Assembly: GCF_001647675.1 (NCBI RefSeq)
Contig: NZ_CP015594.1
Location: 2,674,314 to 2,738,313 of the forward strand
Direction: 5' to 3'
Source: Acinetobacter sp. NCu2D-2
GTDB lineage: Bacteria > Pseudomonadota > Gammaproteobacteria > Pseudomonadales > Moraxellaceae
Length of the DNA: 64,000 nt
The translations under genes and the position numbers were made by a program. Positions within the stretch are counted from its first letter, which is position 1. Every line of letters starts with the position of its first letter. Under the pieces are notes generated by a model, which saw nothing but the letters and a program-made list of their open reading frames with translations, was not told the origin of the DNA and did no database searches. Shown here one piece after another: positions 55,276 through 63,915 of the stretch.

Positions 55276-56454
55276 TTAACGTTTTCTCCCCCAGAATTTA
55301 TCGTCATTCAGTGCACCTTTCGGCAAGATATCTTGCTCAAAGATCGATGTTGGTAAAGACACCGTACATGCACAGTTTGGAATATCTACGATCCCACCGA
55401 TACGACCTTCAACAGGTGCAGCGGTTAAAAGCATGTAAGCTTGTGAACCTGTGAAACCGAAGTTTTCTAAGTATTTAATTGCTTTCAAACATGCTTGACG
55501 GTAGGCAACGGTTGCATCTAAGTAGTAGTTCACGTCATTTTCAACGCTAATACCTTCAAACGTTAACCATTGGTCATAGTTTGGTTTGACATTACTTGGC
55601 ACAAAGATTGGAGAATCGATGTTGTATTTCGCCATACCGCCTTTGATAAGGTCAAAGCCAACACGGGTTACACCGTCCATCTCAATGGCACCACAGAAAC
55701 CGATTTCGCCATCACCTTGTGAGAAGTGAAGGTCACCCATCGAGAAACCTGCACCTTTTTGGTAAACAGGGAAGTAGATTCGGCTACCTGCAGCCAAGTC
55801 TTTAATATCAGTATTACCACCGTGTTCACGCGGTGGAACAGTACGTGCAGCTTCTGCCGCCATACGATCAAATTCAGCACCCGTTACACCGCGAAGTACG
55901 GCTGTACGTGGGTCAGGTGGGTTTGCTTGACCTTTAGGAACAAGCAGTGCTTCACGACGGTTCCATTCTTTCAATAAGTCATGAGAAGGCAGGGTACCCA
56001 TCAAACCTGGATGTTTTAAACCTGCAATACGAACACCTGGAATGTGACGTGAAGTTGCAAATAAACCTTTTAAATCCCAAATCGCTTTGTCTGCTTCAGG
56101 GAAATAATCCGCGAGGAAACCACCGCCATTTTCTTTAGCAAATACACCAGAGAAACCAACATCAGAAATTGGCTGAATGTCGAGTAGGTCGATGACCAGC
56201 AAATCACCTGGTTCAGCACCTTCGACATAGAACGGTCCTGTCAGTGGATGTGCACGTGTTAAATCGACATTCTTAACATCAGAAACATCATCTGTATCTT
56301 TAATTTGGGCATCAAGGAAGTCCAAACTTTCAATCAGAATCTCTTCCCCTGGCTTTACAGAAGTCAAAAATGGCAAATCCGGATGCCAACGGTTATGACC
56401 AATCTCCGCTTGTTCAGCCAGCGGAACCCCCGGTTTAATTTTGATGTGTTGCAT
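55276..56454 (-). CDS. fmdA: Formamidase (acetamidase/formamidase family)
   Basis: This 392-aa cytosolic hydrolase releases ammonia from formamide and short amides. Family blocks: FYVEGAEPGDLLVIDLLDI, PHREHGGN-type TVPPREHGGNTDIKDL, FSMGDLHFSQGDGEIGFCGAIE (pieces MGDLHFSQGDGE and GFCGAIEM). The length is like FmdA of Methylophilus methylotrophus (about 400 aa). It is the third gene after amiE and amiB in one operon, 31 bases after the AAA+ gene. Confidence 0.92.
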   Translation of the reverse strand: MQHIKIKPGVPLAEQAEIGHNRWHPDLPFLTSVKPGEEILIESLDFLDAQIKDTDDVSDVKNVDLTRAHPLTGPFYVEGAEPGDLLVIDLLDIQPISDVGFSGVFAKENGGGFLADYFPEADKAIWDLKGLFATSRHIPGVRIAGLKHPGLMGTLPSHDLLKEWNRREALLVPKGQANPPDPRTAVLRGVTGAEFDRMAAEAARTVPPREHGGNTDIKDLAAGSRIYFPVYQKGAGFSMGDLHFSQGDGEIGFCGAIEMDGVTRVGFDLIKGGMAKYNIDSPIFVPSNVKPNYDQWLTFEGISVENDVNYYLDATVAYRQACLKAIKYLENFGFTGSQAYMLLTAAPVEGRIGGIVDIPNCACTVSLPTSIFEQDILPKGALNDDKFWGRKR

Positions 56455-56485
56455 GTTCCCATCCCCTATGTGAGGTCAAATAAAT

Positions 56486-57610
56486 TTAGTTTTTGCTGTT
56501 ATCGTCTGTACCATTGTTGTGTGAAGTATTGTCTTGAACTTCCTTGACATGCTCAATGGCACAGACATTTATTCCTTGGGCATCACAATCAATAATGATG
56601 TGACTTGCTTCAGGGTGTTGGATAAAAAACTTGGCTAATTTTGGTTCAACCAAAACACGGAAACGACGTCCTAGTCCGCGTGCGCCAAATCGGACATCAT
56701 GTCCAGTCGATAAAAATGCATTGGCTGTTGCGGTCAGTTCGATGGTTCGACTTTGTTTACGTAGGCGCTGATTGAGTTTCTCAACTTCTAAATCGACTAA
56801 TGTGCCTGCAAAGTCAGCTTCGACTGCTTGGTAATGCAAGATTCGTTCGATACGGTTTAAAAACTCAGGATCAAACTTTTTATGCAGTGCTTTATTGGTG
56901 ATTTCGCTGTCATCCAGCTTGCTGAAACGTGCCAGTTTTTGCAGTGGTTTTGGTAGTTTCGCCAGTTGTTTTAAACGTGCCTGAGCATCTTTCGCACCGA
57001 CGTTACTGGTCATAAAGATCATGCAGTTTTTAAAGTCGAGAACTTTAGTGCCCGCAGTGAGCTTTAAGGTGCCTGTTTCTAATACATTGAGCAGACCACG
57101 AATCACTTCAGTACTGGCTTTCTCAATTTCATCGAACAATACAATGCCGGGTTTGGTAAAACTGCCTTGAATAGCCGCTTCATCAAATAATGTATTGCCT
57201 TCTTTAGAGCCGACATAACCTGGAGGCGCACCTGTGAGGGCCGCAGCATAGTGCTCTTGTGCCAACGTGTTCATATCAATTCGGCAAAAAGCATCAGGTT
57301 TACCGTGAATGGCTTCTGCAATCAGGCGTACAGTTTCGGTTTTACCAACACCTGTAGGACCGAGCATTAACGTGACTGAAAGCGGTCGATTGGGTGAGTT
57401 GAAGTCAGCTTTAACCGTCACCAGCATATTTTCAATTTCGTCCAATGCTTCACTTTGTCCAATGATTCGGTCACGCACATGCTGCATGACCAAATCCGGA
57501 TCAAAACTAAAGCGAGAGGTACGTGCAATACGTTCTTTGCTTTGCATCTCGTAACGTTGCTTGACCAAAGTTTCTTGGTTAGCACTGATGCGGTCACTGG
57601 CAAATGTCAT
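56486..57610 (-). CDS. amiB: AmiB-like AAA+ ATPase (single Clp/Hsp100 module)
   Basis: This 374-aa protein consists of one Clp-type AAA+ module without an N-domain or a first ATPase ring. Walker A GPTGVGKT is at 84-91, the pore loop GAPPGYVG at 127-134, Walker B IVLFDE at 156-161, sensor 1 IFMTSN at 198-203, arginine-finger region EFLNRIERI at about 249-257, and sensor 2 in VRFGARGLGRRF. It is most similar in pattern to ClpB/ClpA second rings. It lies directly after amiE, as AmiB does in the Pseudomonas amiEBCRS operon. A GGAGG site precedes it. Its client is unknown. Confidence 0.85.
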   Translation of the reverse strand: MTFASDRISANQETLVKQRYEMQSKERIARTSRFSFDPDLVMQHVRDRIIGQSEALDEIENMLVTVKADFNSPNRPLSVTLMLGPTGVGKTETVRLIAEAIHGKPDAFCRIDMNTLAQEHYAAALTGAPPGYVGSKEGNTLFDEAAIQGSFTKPGIVLFDEIEKASTEVIRGLLNVLETGTLKLTAGTKVLDFKNCMIFMTSNVGAKDAQARLKQLAKLPKPLQKLARFSKLDDSEITNKALHKKFDPEFLNRIERILHYQAVEADFAGTLVDLEVEKLNQRLRKQSRTIELTATANAFLSTGHDVRFGARGLGRRFRVLVEPKLAKFFIQHPEASHIIIDCDAQGINVCAIEHVKEVQDNTSHNNGTDDNSKN

Positions 57611-57635
57611 GTTGAGTACCTCCTACACAATTTAA

Positions 57636-58679
57636 TTAAGATGCTTCTTTTTCTAAGCCTTCATGAGGTAAGTTGCCGATTGGGCACTCTGCAACCCCAA
57701 TAGTAGAGCGTGTAATCTTCTCCACATCTTCTTGTGCTTTTTGTGCATCCAAGACCCAAGTTTTGTAGAAATCGAATGGGCAGTCTGCAACACCTTTATC
57801 ACCATCACCGTTGGTATGAACGCCGGTGTAACCACGGTGTAGGAGTTTGAATAAATGGTTTTGTGATTGGTCGTATTTACGTGCATCACGAATTTCGTGT
57901 AGGGATAATTGCGCGTATTGGATGCCGTTTTCTTCTGTGCCACATTCACCGAGGGTACGACCATCGAAGCCAATTACAGATGAGTGACCGAAGTATGTGT
58001 AAACGCCGTCGAAGCCGGTACAGTTCGCGACTGCAACATAGACATTATTTGCCCATGCCATACTCTTAGACATATTCACTTGCTGTTCAGCAGCCGGGTA
58101 CATATAACCTTGGCAACGAACGACAAGTTCAGCACCTTTCATGGCACAGTCACGCCAGATTTCAGGATAGTTACCGTCATCACAGATGATCAGTGACATT
58201 TTGATGCCTTTAGGACCTTCAGTAACGTGAGTCGTATCACCAGGGCACCAGCCTTCAATTGGGCACCATGGAATAATTTTGCGATATTTCTGAACGATTT
58301 CGCCTTTGTTATTGATTAAAATTAAAGTGTTATAAGGTACTTTGTTTGGGTGTTCTTCGTGCTGTTCACCTGTAATAGAGAACACGCCCCATACATTTGC
58401 TTCAATACATGCTTGAGAGAAAATTGCAGTTTCATCGCCTGGAATGGTGGCAGCTGTTGCCATCATTTCATCATGGTCGTACATAATGCCCATGGTGCTG
58501 TATTCAGGGAAAACAATCAGGTCTATACCTGGAATACCTTGTTTAATCCCTTTCAACATTTCAGCAATTTTTTTTGCGTTCTCAAGAACTTCTGCTTTGG
58601 TGTGTAAACGAGGAATTTTGTAGTTTACAACCGCAACACCCACTGTATCTGGACTGCTTGAGATATCACCGTGACGCAT
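57636..58679 (-). CDS. amiE: Aliphatic amidase
   Basis: This 347-aa nitrilase-superfamily enzyme hydrolyses short aliphatic amides (acetamide, propionamide) to acid and ammonia. MRHGDISSS at the start is the AmiE hallmark. The catalytic triad falls at Glu59 (FPEYS), Lys134 (KYRKIIPW) and Cys166 (IICDDGN), the same numbers as the Pseudomonas enzyme, and Glu142 is kept. It is the first gene of an amiE-amiB-fmdA operon, with its own inverted-repeat operator upstream. Confidence 0.96.
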   Translation of the reverse strand: MRHGDISSSPDTVGVAVVNYKIPRLHTKAEVLENAKKIAEMLKGIKQGIPGIDLIVFPEYSTMGIMYDHDEMMATAATIPGDETAIFSQACIEANVWGVFSITGEQHEEHPNKVPYNTLILINNKGEIVQKYRKIIPWCPIEGWCPGDTTHVTEGPKGIKMSLIICDDGNYPEIWRDCAMKGAELVVRCQGYMYPAAEQQVNMSKSMAWANNVYVAVANCTGFDGVYTYFGHSSVIGFDGRTLGECGTEENGIQYAQLSLHEIRDARKYDQSQNHLFKLLHRGYTGVHTNGDGDKGVADCPFDFYKTWVLDAQKAQEDVEKITRSTIGVAECPIGNLPHEGLEKEAS

Positions 58680-58751
58680 TTAACTTTCTCCAACTTTTTA
58701 CATCTAAATCAATCTATGCAGAGAGTGTCGCGTGAAAAGGAGTTTTGAAAA

Positions 58752-58769
58752 ATACGTTGAATTGCGTAT
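58752..58769. promoter_or_regulatory. Candidate operator upstream of amiE (ATACG-N8-CGTAT)
   Basis: ATACG and CGTAT half-sites 8 bp apart, 73 bp before the amiE start. The same half-sites and spacing occur upstream of the urtA-like gene. Confidence 0.6.
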
Positions 58770-58864
58770 ATAGGGACGTCTATTTGTCTAATTATTAAAC
58801 GTGATTTTTCATTCAAATAAAAAAGTATAAAAAAGCATCTATTTTTTATTTTTTGGTAAAAAAT

Positions 58865-58882
58865 CCCCTGATTAATCAGGGG
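58865..58882 (-). terminator. Terminator of the urt-like transporter operon
   Basis: Perfect palindrome CCCCTGATTAATCAGGGG followed by T6 on the minus strand. It separates the transporter operon from amiE. Confidence 0.9.
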
Positions 58883-58905
58883 AAATGTGGAGAGTTTTAT
58901 CGTTA

Positions 58906-59604
58906 TTACACCGATAAGAATTTACTGATGGTTTGCTCATCGACATTGGCACGGACATCTTCATAAGCAAAACGTCCTTTATCAATCACCAGAAAACGAT
59001 CTGCCATCGCCATAGTGAAACTTAAGACCTGTTCAGAAACCACGATGGTTAAATCACGTTTATCTCGGATCTCTTTTAAGGTTTTGGCGATGTCTTTGAT
59101 GATCGAAGGTTGGATCCCTTCGGTTGGTTCATCGAGAAGCAGCACTTTAGGGTTGGTTGCCAAAGCACGTGCAATCGCAAGCTGCTGCTGTTGACCACCC
59201 GATAAGTTACCGCCTTTACGTTTACGCATATCCCAAAGTACAGGGAAGAGCTCATAGAGGTCATCAGGCACTTTACCGTGAGCAGAAGCAGGTAAACCTG
59301 TTTGTATGTTCTCAAGTACGGACATGGTCGAAAAAATCATACGACCTTGCGGCACATACGCGACACCGTTTTCAACACGCTGGTAAGGATCAAGTTTTTC
59401 GATATTCTTACCATCCAGCTTGATTTCACCTTTGGTATTTTTAATATCACCGATCAAAGTCTTGAACAGGGTGGTTTTACCCATACCGTTACGCCCCATG
59501 ATCGCAACGATTTCTTTGGGCTGAATTTTAATATCAAGATCGTGAATGACCTGACTTTGTTTATAACCTGAACACAAAGAATTTATTTCGAATAATCCGC
59601 TCAT
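58906..59604 (-). CDS. urtE: Amide/urea ABC transporter ATP-binding protein (UrtE-like)
   Basis: This 232-aa ATPase of the branched-chain/urea/amide (LivF-like) type has Walker A GRNGMGKTT at about 37-45, signature LSGGQQQQLAIARAL, and Walker B VLLLDEPTEGIQPSI. The IQPSI end of Walker B is typical of UrtE. AAGGAGG precedes the ATG. It is the last gene of the five-gene transporter operon and has a terminator after it. Confidence 0.92.
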   Translation of the reverse strand: MSGLFEINSLCSGYKQSQVIHDLDIKIQPKEIVAIMGRNGMGKTTLFKTLIGDIKNTKGEIKLDGKNIEKLDPYQRVENGVAYVPQGRMIFSTMSVLENIQTGLPASAHGKVPDDLYELFPVLWDMRKRKGGNLSGGQQQQLAIARALATNPKVLLLDEPTEGIQPSIIKDIAKTLKEIRDKRDLTIVVSEQVLSFTMAMADRFLVIDKGRFAYEDVRANVDEQTISKFLSV

Positions 59605-59616
59605 ATGGCTTCCTCC

Positions 59617-60375
59617 TTAGTGTCCTAGATAGACTTCAATCACTTTTGGATCATTTTGAACATCGTCCATTTTTCCTGCTGCCAAGATTTTGCCTTGGTG
59701 AAGAACGGTAACTTTGTCTGCAATGGTTTTAACGAATTCCATATCGTGCTCAATTACGAGCACTGAACGTCCTTGGCTGATTTTTTTCAAAAGTTGCGCG
59801 GTCTGTTCACGCTCTGAGACACTCATGCCTGCCACAGGCTCATCGAGCATTAAAAGTTCAGGATCTTGCATGAGTAACATGCCAATCTCGAGCCATTGCT
59901 TTTGACCATGAGACAGCAGGCCTGCTGGCGTATCGAGTAAGTCAGTCAGGAAAATCATCCCCGCGACTTCATTGATTCGGTCTTCAACGTCTTTGGTACG
60001 TTTAAAGAACAGCGCACCAAAGACATTACGACCACGCGGGAATGACATTTCTAAGTTGTCATAGACCGAGAGGTTTTCGTAGATATTTGGGTTTTGGAAT
60101 TTGCGTCCGACACCCTTACGCACAATGTCAAACTCTTTGAGTTTGGTGAGTTCGATATCGTTGAATTTAATCGTGCCTGAGGTAGCTTTGGTTTTACCGC
60201 AGATTAAATCCAGCACGGTGGTTTTACCTGCACCGTTTGGTCCAATGACCACGTGTACTTCGTTTTTGTCCAAGTAGAAGTTGAGGTCGCTGACGGCTTT
60301 GAAGCCGTCAAACGAAACTGTGAGATCTTCAATGACAAGGACAGGTTTCGCCATTTCTACACCGACTTTACTCAT
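59617..60375 (-). CDS. urtD: Amide/urea ABC transporter ATP-binding protein (UrtD-like)
   Basis: This 252-aa LivG-like ATPase has Walker A GPNGAGKTT, the insert VGRKFQNPNIYENLSVYDNLEMS, signature LSHGQKQWLEIGMLL and Walker B LLMLDEPVAGMS. LSHGQ in place of LSGGQ is typical of UrtD. The start overlaps the urtC stop by four bases and has a GGAGGTG site. It pairs with UrtE to drive uptake. Confidence 0.93.
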   Translation of the reverse strand: MSKVGVEMAKPVLVIEDLTVSFDGFKAVSDLNFYLDKNEVHVVIGPNGAGKTTVLDLICGKTKATSGTIKFNDIELTKLKEFDIVRKGVGRKFQNPNIYENLSVYDNLEMSFPRGRNVFGALFFKRTKDVEDRINEVAGMIFLTDLLDTPAGLLSHGQKQWLEIGMLLMQDPELLMLDEPVAGMSVSEREQTAQLLKKISQGRSVLVIEHDMEFVKTIADKVTVLHQGKILAAGKMDDVQNDPKVIEVYLGH

Positions 60376-61535
60376 TTGACACCTCCTTCTACAACTGGGT
60401 CTTGGATATCTTCAGGGTCGTTGGCAGGTGGTGGGGTAGGTTTGTCAGCCACTTTCTTTTTCAGGAAGATTGGACGAACATATTTTTCATAAACACCAGC
60501 CAAACCATTTGGAAGGAACATCACCACGAAGATGAATAGACCACCGAGTAAGAACAACCACAGTTCTGGGAATGCTTCAGAGAAGTAAGTTTTACCCAGG
60601 TTCACAAGTACAGCACCATAAACAGCGCCAATCAGAGATAAACGACCACCGACAGCAGCAAGAATCACCATCTCAATAGAAGGCACAATGCCGATAATCG
60701 TTGGTGACATAAAGCCCACTTGTAGGGTAAACATCGCACCACCGATTGCAGAGACAACCGCTGCAAAACAGAAGATGAACACTTTGTACATTGCAACGTC
60801 ATAACCCGAGAAACGTACACGTTCTTCTTTGTCACGCATTGCAGAGAGGAGACGACCGAGTTTAGAACTGAGGACAAAACGACTAATCATGATCACTGCA
60901 ATTAACAGTAGGGCATTGATGTAGTAAAGCACGTATTTTGCTTCGTCTGTACGGATGTCCCAGCCATGTAATGTTTTAAGGTCTGTAATCCCGTTAATAC
61001 CGCCTGTGAAACCTTGTTGACCAATAATCAGAATCGTCAATATGGCTACGATCGCTTGCATAATGATTGAGAAGTAGACATCACCAACACGGCGGGTAAA
61101 CATCGCAAAACCAATGATAAAGGCAAGCAAAATAGGAATAATAATGATGGCAAACAGGGTGAAGCCAAAGCTATGGAAGGGTTCCCAAAACATTGGCAGA
61201 CTGGTGATTTGGTTCCAGTCCATAAAGTCTGGAATACCCGGTGTGGTTTGTGCTGCCGTACTTTGCATGTCTGAAGCTTCTAGCTTTAAGAACATAGCCA
61301 TACAGTAGCCACCGATCCCGAAGAAGATCCCTTGACCTAAACTTAAGATACCGCCATGCCCCCAGCAGAGTACAAGACCAATTGCCACGAAAGCGAAAGT
61401 TAAATATTTACCCATCAAATTCAGACGGAAAATATCTAAGAACATTGGCATCACCAGAAGGATGAGAACTGCCAGAATCGCAAGTCCAATTGCTCCTTCT
61501 TTACCACCAAAAAATGCATTTGCTAAATTTTTCAT
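60372..61535 (-). CDS. urtC: Amide/urea ABC transporter permease (UrtC-like)
   Basis: This 387-aa LivM-type permease has about ten hydrophobic segments. Blocks: LVLCWGHGGILSLGQGIFFGIGGYCMAMF (pieces CWGHGGILSLGQG and GGYCMAMF), FIIGQQGFTGGINGITDLKT (in part) and SAMRDKEERVRFSGYDV in the cytosolic loop. The C-terminus has an unusual Pro-rich tail (PTPPPANDPEDIQDP). It partners UrtB. Confidence 0.92.
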   Translation of the reverse strand: MKNLANAFFGGKEGAIGLAILAVLILLVMPMFLDIFRLNLMGKYLTFAFVAIGLVLCWGHGGILSLGQGIFFGIGGYCMAMFLKLEASDMQSTAAQTTPGIPDFMDWNQITSLPMFWEPFHSFGFTLFAIIIIPILLAFIIGFAMFTRRVGDVYFSIIMQAIVAILTILIIGQQGFTGGINGITDLKTLHGWDIRTDEAKYVLYYINALLLIAVIMISRFVLSSKLGRLLSAMRDKEERVRFSGYDVAMYKVFIFCFAAVVSAIGGAMFTLQVGFMSPTIIGIVPSIEMVILAAVGGRLSLIGAVYGAVLVNLGKTYFSEAFPELWLFLLGGLFIFVVMFLPNGLAGVYEKYVRPIFLKKKVADKPTPPPANDPEDIQDPVVEGGVK

Positions 61536-61552
61536 TGTATCTCTCCTGAATC

Positions 61553-62473
61553 CTATTTACGAACTTTGATTGAGAAGAGACCTTGAGGACGTAACATCAA
61601 GATGATGATCACAGTCGCCAAAGTAATCACTTTTGCTACAGAACCTGAGAGGAAGAACTCCAATACTGATTGTGCTTGCGCGATACTGAATGCCGATGCC
61701 ACAGTACCCAATAAACTTGCTGCGCCACCAAAGACCACAACTAAGAAGGTATCTACGATATAAAGTGAGCCTGCAGTTGGACCTGTAGAACCGATTGTTG
61801 TGAATGCTGCACCCGCGATCCCAGCAAGGCCACAACCCAGTGCAAAAGTCAGACTATCTACACGTTTGGTATTGATCCCCACCGCGCCACTCATAAAGCG
61901 GTTTTGGTTGGTTGCACGCAGTTGTAAACCCCAACGAGAGCGATAAATCAGGAAGTAAACGAAAGCTGTTACTGTGAGTGTTACACCCACTAAGAACAAA
62001 CCGTTAATTGGAATATCAATAGTTTCAGTCGGTTGGTACGAACCCATCAGCCAATCTGGCAGGGTAGGGCTGACTTCTTTAGGACCAAAGATTGAACGGA
62101 AAAGCTGTTGCATGATGAGACTTAAGCCCCATGTTGCAAGGAGCGTATCAAGTGGCCGTTGATAGAGCCGACTGATCATCAGCCGTTCGACCATGTAGCC
62201 AATAATGCCTGCAGTGAGGAATGCTGCAATGATGGCGATGAGGAAGTAATACGGTAAAAGTTGTGGGAACAAACTTTCAGTTAAGGTTGAAATGAAAAAG
62301 GTTGTGTAGGCACCAATGGTCAGAAATTCACCGTGAGCCATGTTAATCACGCCCATTTGCCCAAAGATAATTGCAAGGCCGAGTGCCATCAGTAACAGCA
62401 CACAGAACACAGAAAGACCATTAAAGCCTTGCATGGCAAATATTGCACCGAATTCAGCAAATGAAATATCCAT
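61553..62473 (-). CDS. urtB: Amide/urea ABC transporter permease (UrtB-like)
   Basis: This 306-aa LivH-type permease has about eight helices. Blocks: GLAIIFGQMGVINMAHGEFLTIGAY (pieces FGQMGVINMAHGE and LTIGAY), LDTLLATWGLSLIMQQ and NRFMSGAVGINTKRVDSLTFALG (in part). A GGAGG site places the start at 62473; a TTG five codons upstream is less likely. It is the second gene of the operon, 81 bases after urtA. Confidence 0.92.
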   Translation of the reverse strand: MDISFAEFGAIFAMQGFNGLSVFCVLLLMALGLAIIFGQMGVINMAHGEFLTIGAYTTFFISTLTESLFPQLLPYYFLIAIIAAFLTAGIIGYMVERLMISRLYQRPLDTLLATWGLSLIMQQLFRSIFGPKEVSPTLPDWLMGSYQPTETIDIPINGLFLVGVTLTVTAFVYFLIYRSRWGLQLRATNQNRFMSGAVGINTKRVDSLTFALGCGLAGIAGAAFTTIGSTGPTAGSLYIVDTFLVVVFGGAASLLGTVASAFSIAQAQSVLEFFLSGSVAKVITLATVIIILMLRPQGLFSIKVRK

Positions 62474-62554
62474 CGCATCATCCTCCAAGCTTTAAAATTG
62501 TGTGGAATAAAAAGATCAGGAGAATGGACTTCCCCTGATCATGTGGCTGTTAAA

Positions 62555-63793
62555 TTAGTAACCTTTAGGGAATGGGTTTGGTTTGATTAAGTTTTTAGAT
62601 TCGTAAACCACTTTGAATTGACCGTTAGTTTGCACTTCAGCAATACGTGATTTGCTCCATAAGTGATGGTTCGGGTCGATTTTCACGTAGCCTTCAGGCG
62701 CAGTTTTCATTTCCAAGCCTTTAGATGCTGCTGTGACTTTAGCAACATCGAAGCTACCTGCTTTTTCAACTGCTGCTTTCCATAACCATGGGCCTAAGTA
62801 AGCCGCTTGTGTTACGTCACCGATGACTGCTTTAGGACCATATTTCGCTTTGAATGCTTTGACGAAAGCTGCGTTGTTCGGGTTGTTTAGACTTTGGAAA
62901 TATTTCATTGAAGAGTAGAAGCCCTTCATGTTTTCGCCGCCAATACCAAGCAACTCATCTTCAGTTACAGAAAGAGTAAGCAGAGTTTGTTTGTCACCTG
63001 TTACACCTGCAGCTTTCATTTGTTTGTAGAACGATACGTTTGAACCACCCACAACAGCAGCGAAGATTGCATCAGGTTTTTTCAGTTTGGTCTTGTTGAT
63101 GAGTGAGCCGAATTGAGTGTGACCTAGAGGGTAGTACTCTTCGCCAACCACTTTACCTTTCAATACTTTTTCGATGTGCGTACGTGCAATTTTCATTGTG
63201 GTACGTGGCCAAATATAGTCAGAACCAATCAGGTAGAAGGTCTTAGCTTTTTTCACTGAAGATAACCAGTTCAGTGCCTCAAGTACCTGTTGAGTTGCTT
63301 CCTGACCGGTATAAATTACGTTTTTAGACTGCTCTAAACCTTCATAGAATGTTGGGTAGTACAGCAATGAGTTATTGCGTTCAATAATTGGCAGCACTGC
63401 TTTACGAGATGCAGATGTCCAACAACCAAAAATCGCAGCAACGCGGTCTTTTTCAGAAAGTTTACGTGCCTTTTCTGCAAATGTTGGCCAGTCAGAAGCG
63501 CCGTCTTCCTGAATGATTTTGATCTGGCGACCGAGGACACCTCCTTGCTTGTTAATCTGCTCAATGGCTAAGCGTTCTGCCTGAATTGAACCAGTTTCAG
63601 AAATCGCCATCGTACCGGTTGCAGAGTGCAACTGACCGACGTAAACAAATTTATCGTCAACTTTGAGCTTGGTTGTATTCACTTTAGCGGTTGCAGGAAC
63701 GCTGGCATTTGTCAGCATTGGTGCAAGTAAAAACGGTACTGCAAGTACACCTGCAAGTAATCCTGATGTTTTGATTTTTGCTTTGATGGTCAT
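62555..63793 (-). CDS. urtA: Amide/urea ABC transporter substrate-binding protein (UrtA-like)
   Basis: This 412-aa periplasmic protein of the UrtA/FmdD/AmiC family has a Sec signal (about residues 1-30, cleavage near TNA-SV). Family blocks: YVGQLHSATGTMAISET, GASDWPTFAEKARKL, AIFGCWTSASRKAVLPI and YYPLGHTQFG. Ordinary UrtA binds urea; FmdD homologues bind short amides. Linkage to amiE and fmdA favours amides, possibly with urea. It is the first gene of the transporter operon, with an inverted repeat 100 bp upstream. Confidence 0.92.
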   Translation of the reverse strand: MTIKAKIKTSGLLAGVLAVPFLLAPMLTNASVPATAKVNTTKLKVDDKFVYVGQLHSATGTMAISETGSIQAERLAIEQINKQGGVLGRQIKIIQEDGASDWPTFAEKARKLSEKDRVAAIFGCWTSASRKAVLPIIERNNSLLYYPTFYEGLEQSKNVIYTGQEATQQVLEALNWLSSVKKAKTFYLIGSDYIWPRTTMKIARTHIEKVLKGKVVGEEYYPLGHTQFGSLINKTKLKKPDAIFAAVVGGSNVSFYKQMKAAGVTGDKQTLLTLSVTEDELLGIGGENMKGFYSSMKYFQSLNNPNNAAFVKAFKAKYGPKAVIGDVTQAAYLGPWLWKAAVEKAGSFDVAKVTAASKGLEMKTAPEGYVKIDPNHHLWSKSRIAEVQTNGQFKVVYESKNLIKPNPFPKGY

Positions 63794-63889
63794 GCGTTTT
63801 CCCCTGTCGAATCAAATTTGATTGAATTTTGCGCTTTATGTTTGTATTGCGCTTGGTATGGCTTAAGCCTAAGGGGAGTTAAAAAATGA

Positions 63890-63915
63890 GCATATACGTC
63901 ACTTTACGTATATGC
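63890..63915. promoter_or_regulatory. Candidate operator upstream of urtA (10-6-10 inverted repeat)
   Basis: GCATATACGT and ACGTATATGC are perfect 10-bp arms 6 bp apart. The core ATACG-N8-CGTAT (63894-63911) matches the site upstream of amiE in half-sites and spacing. Confidence 0.65.

Noticed and set aside
63794..63889. Sigma-54 (-24/-12) promoter for the transporter operon
   Set aside because: No GG-N10-GC pair with adequate flanking bases was found upstream of urtA.
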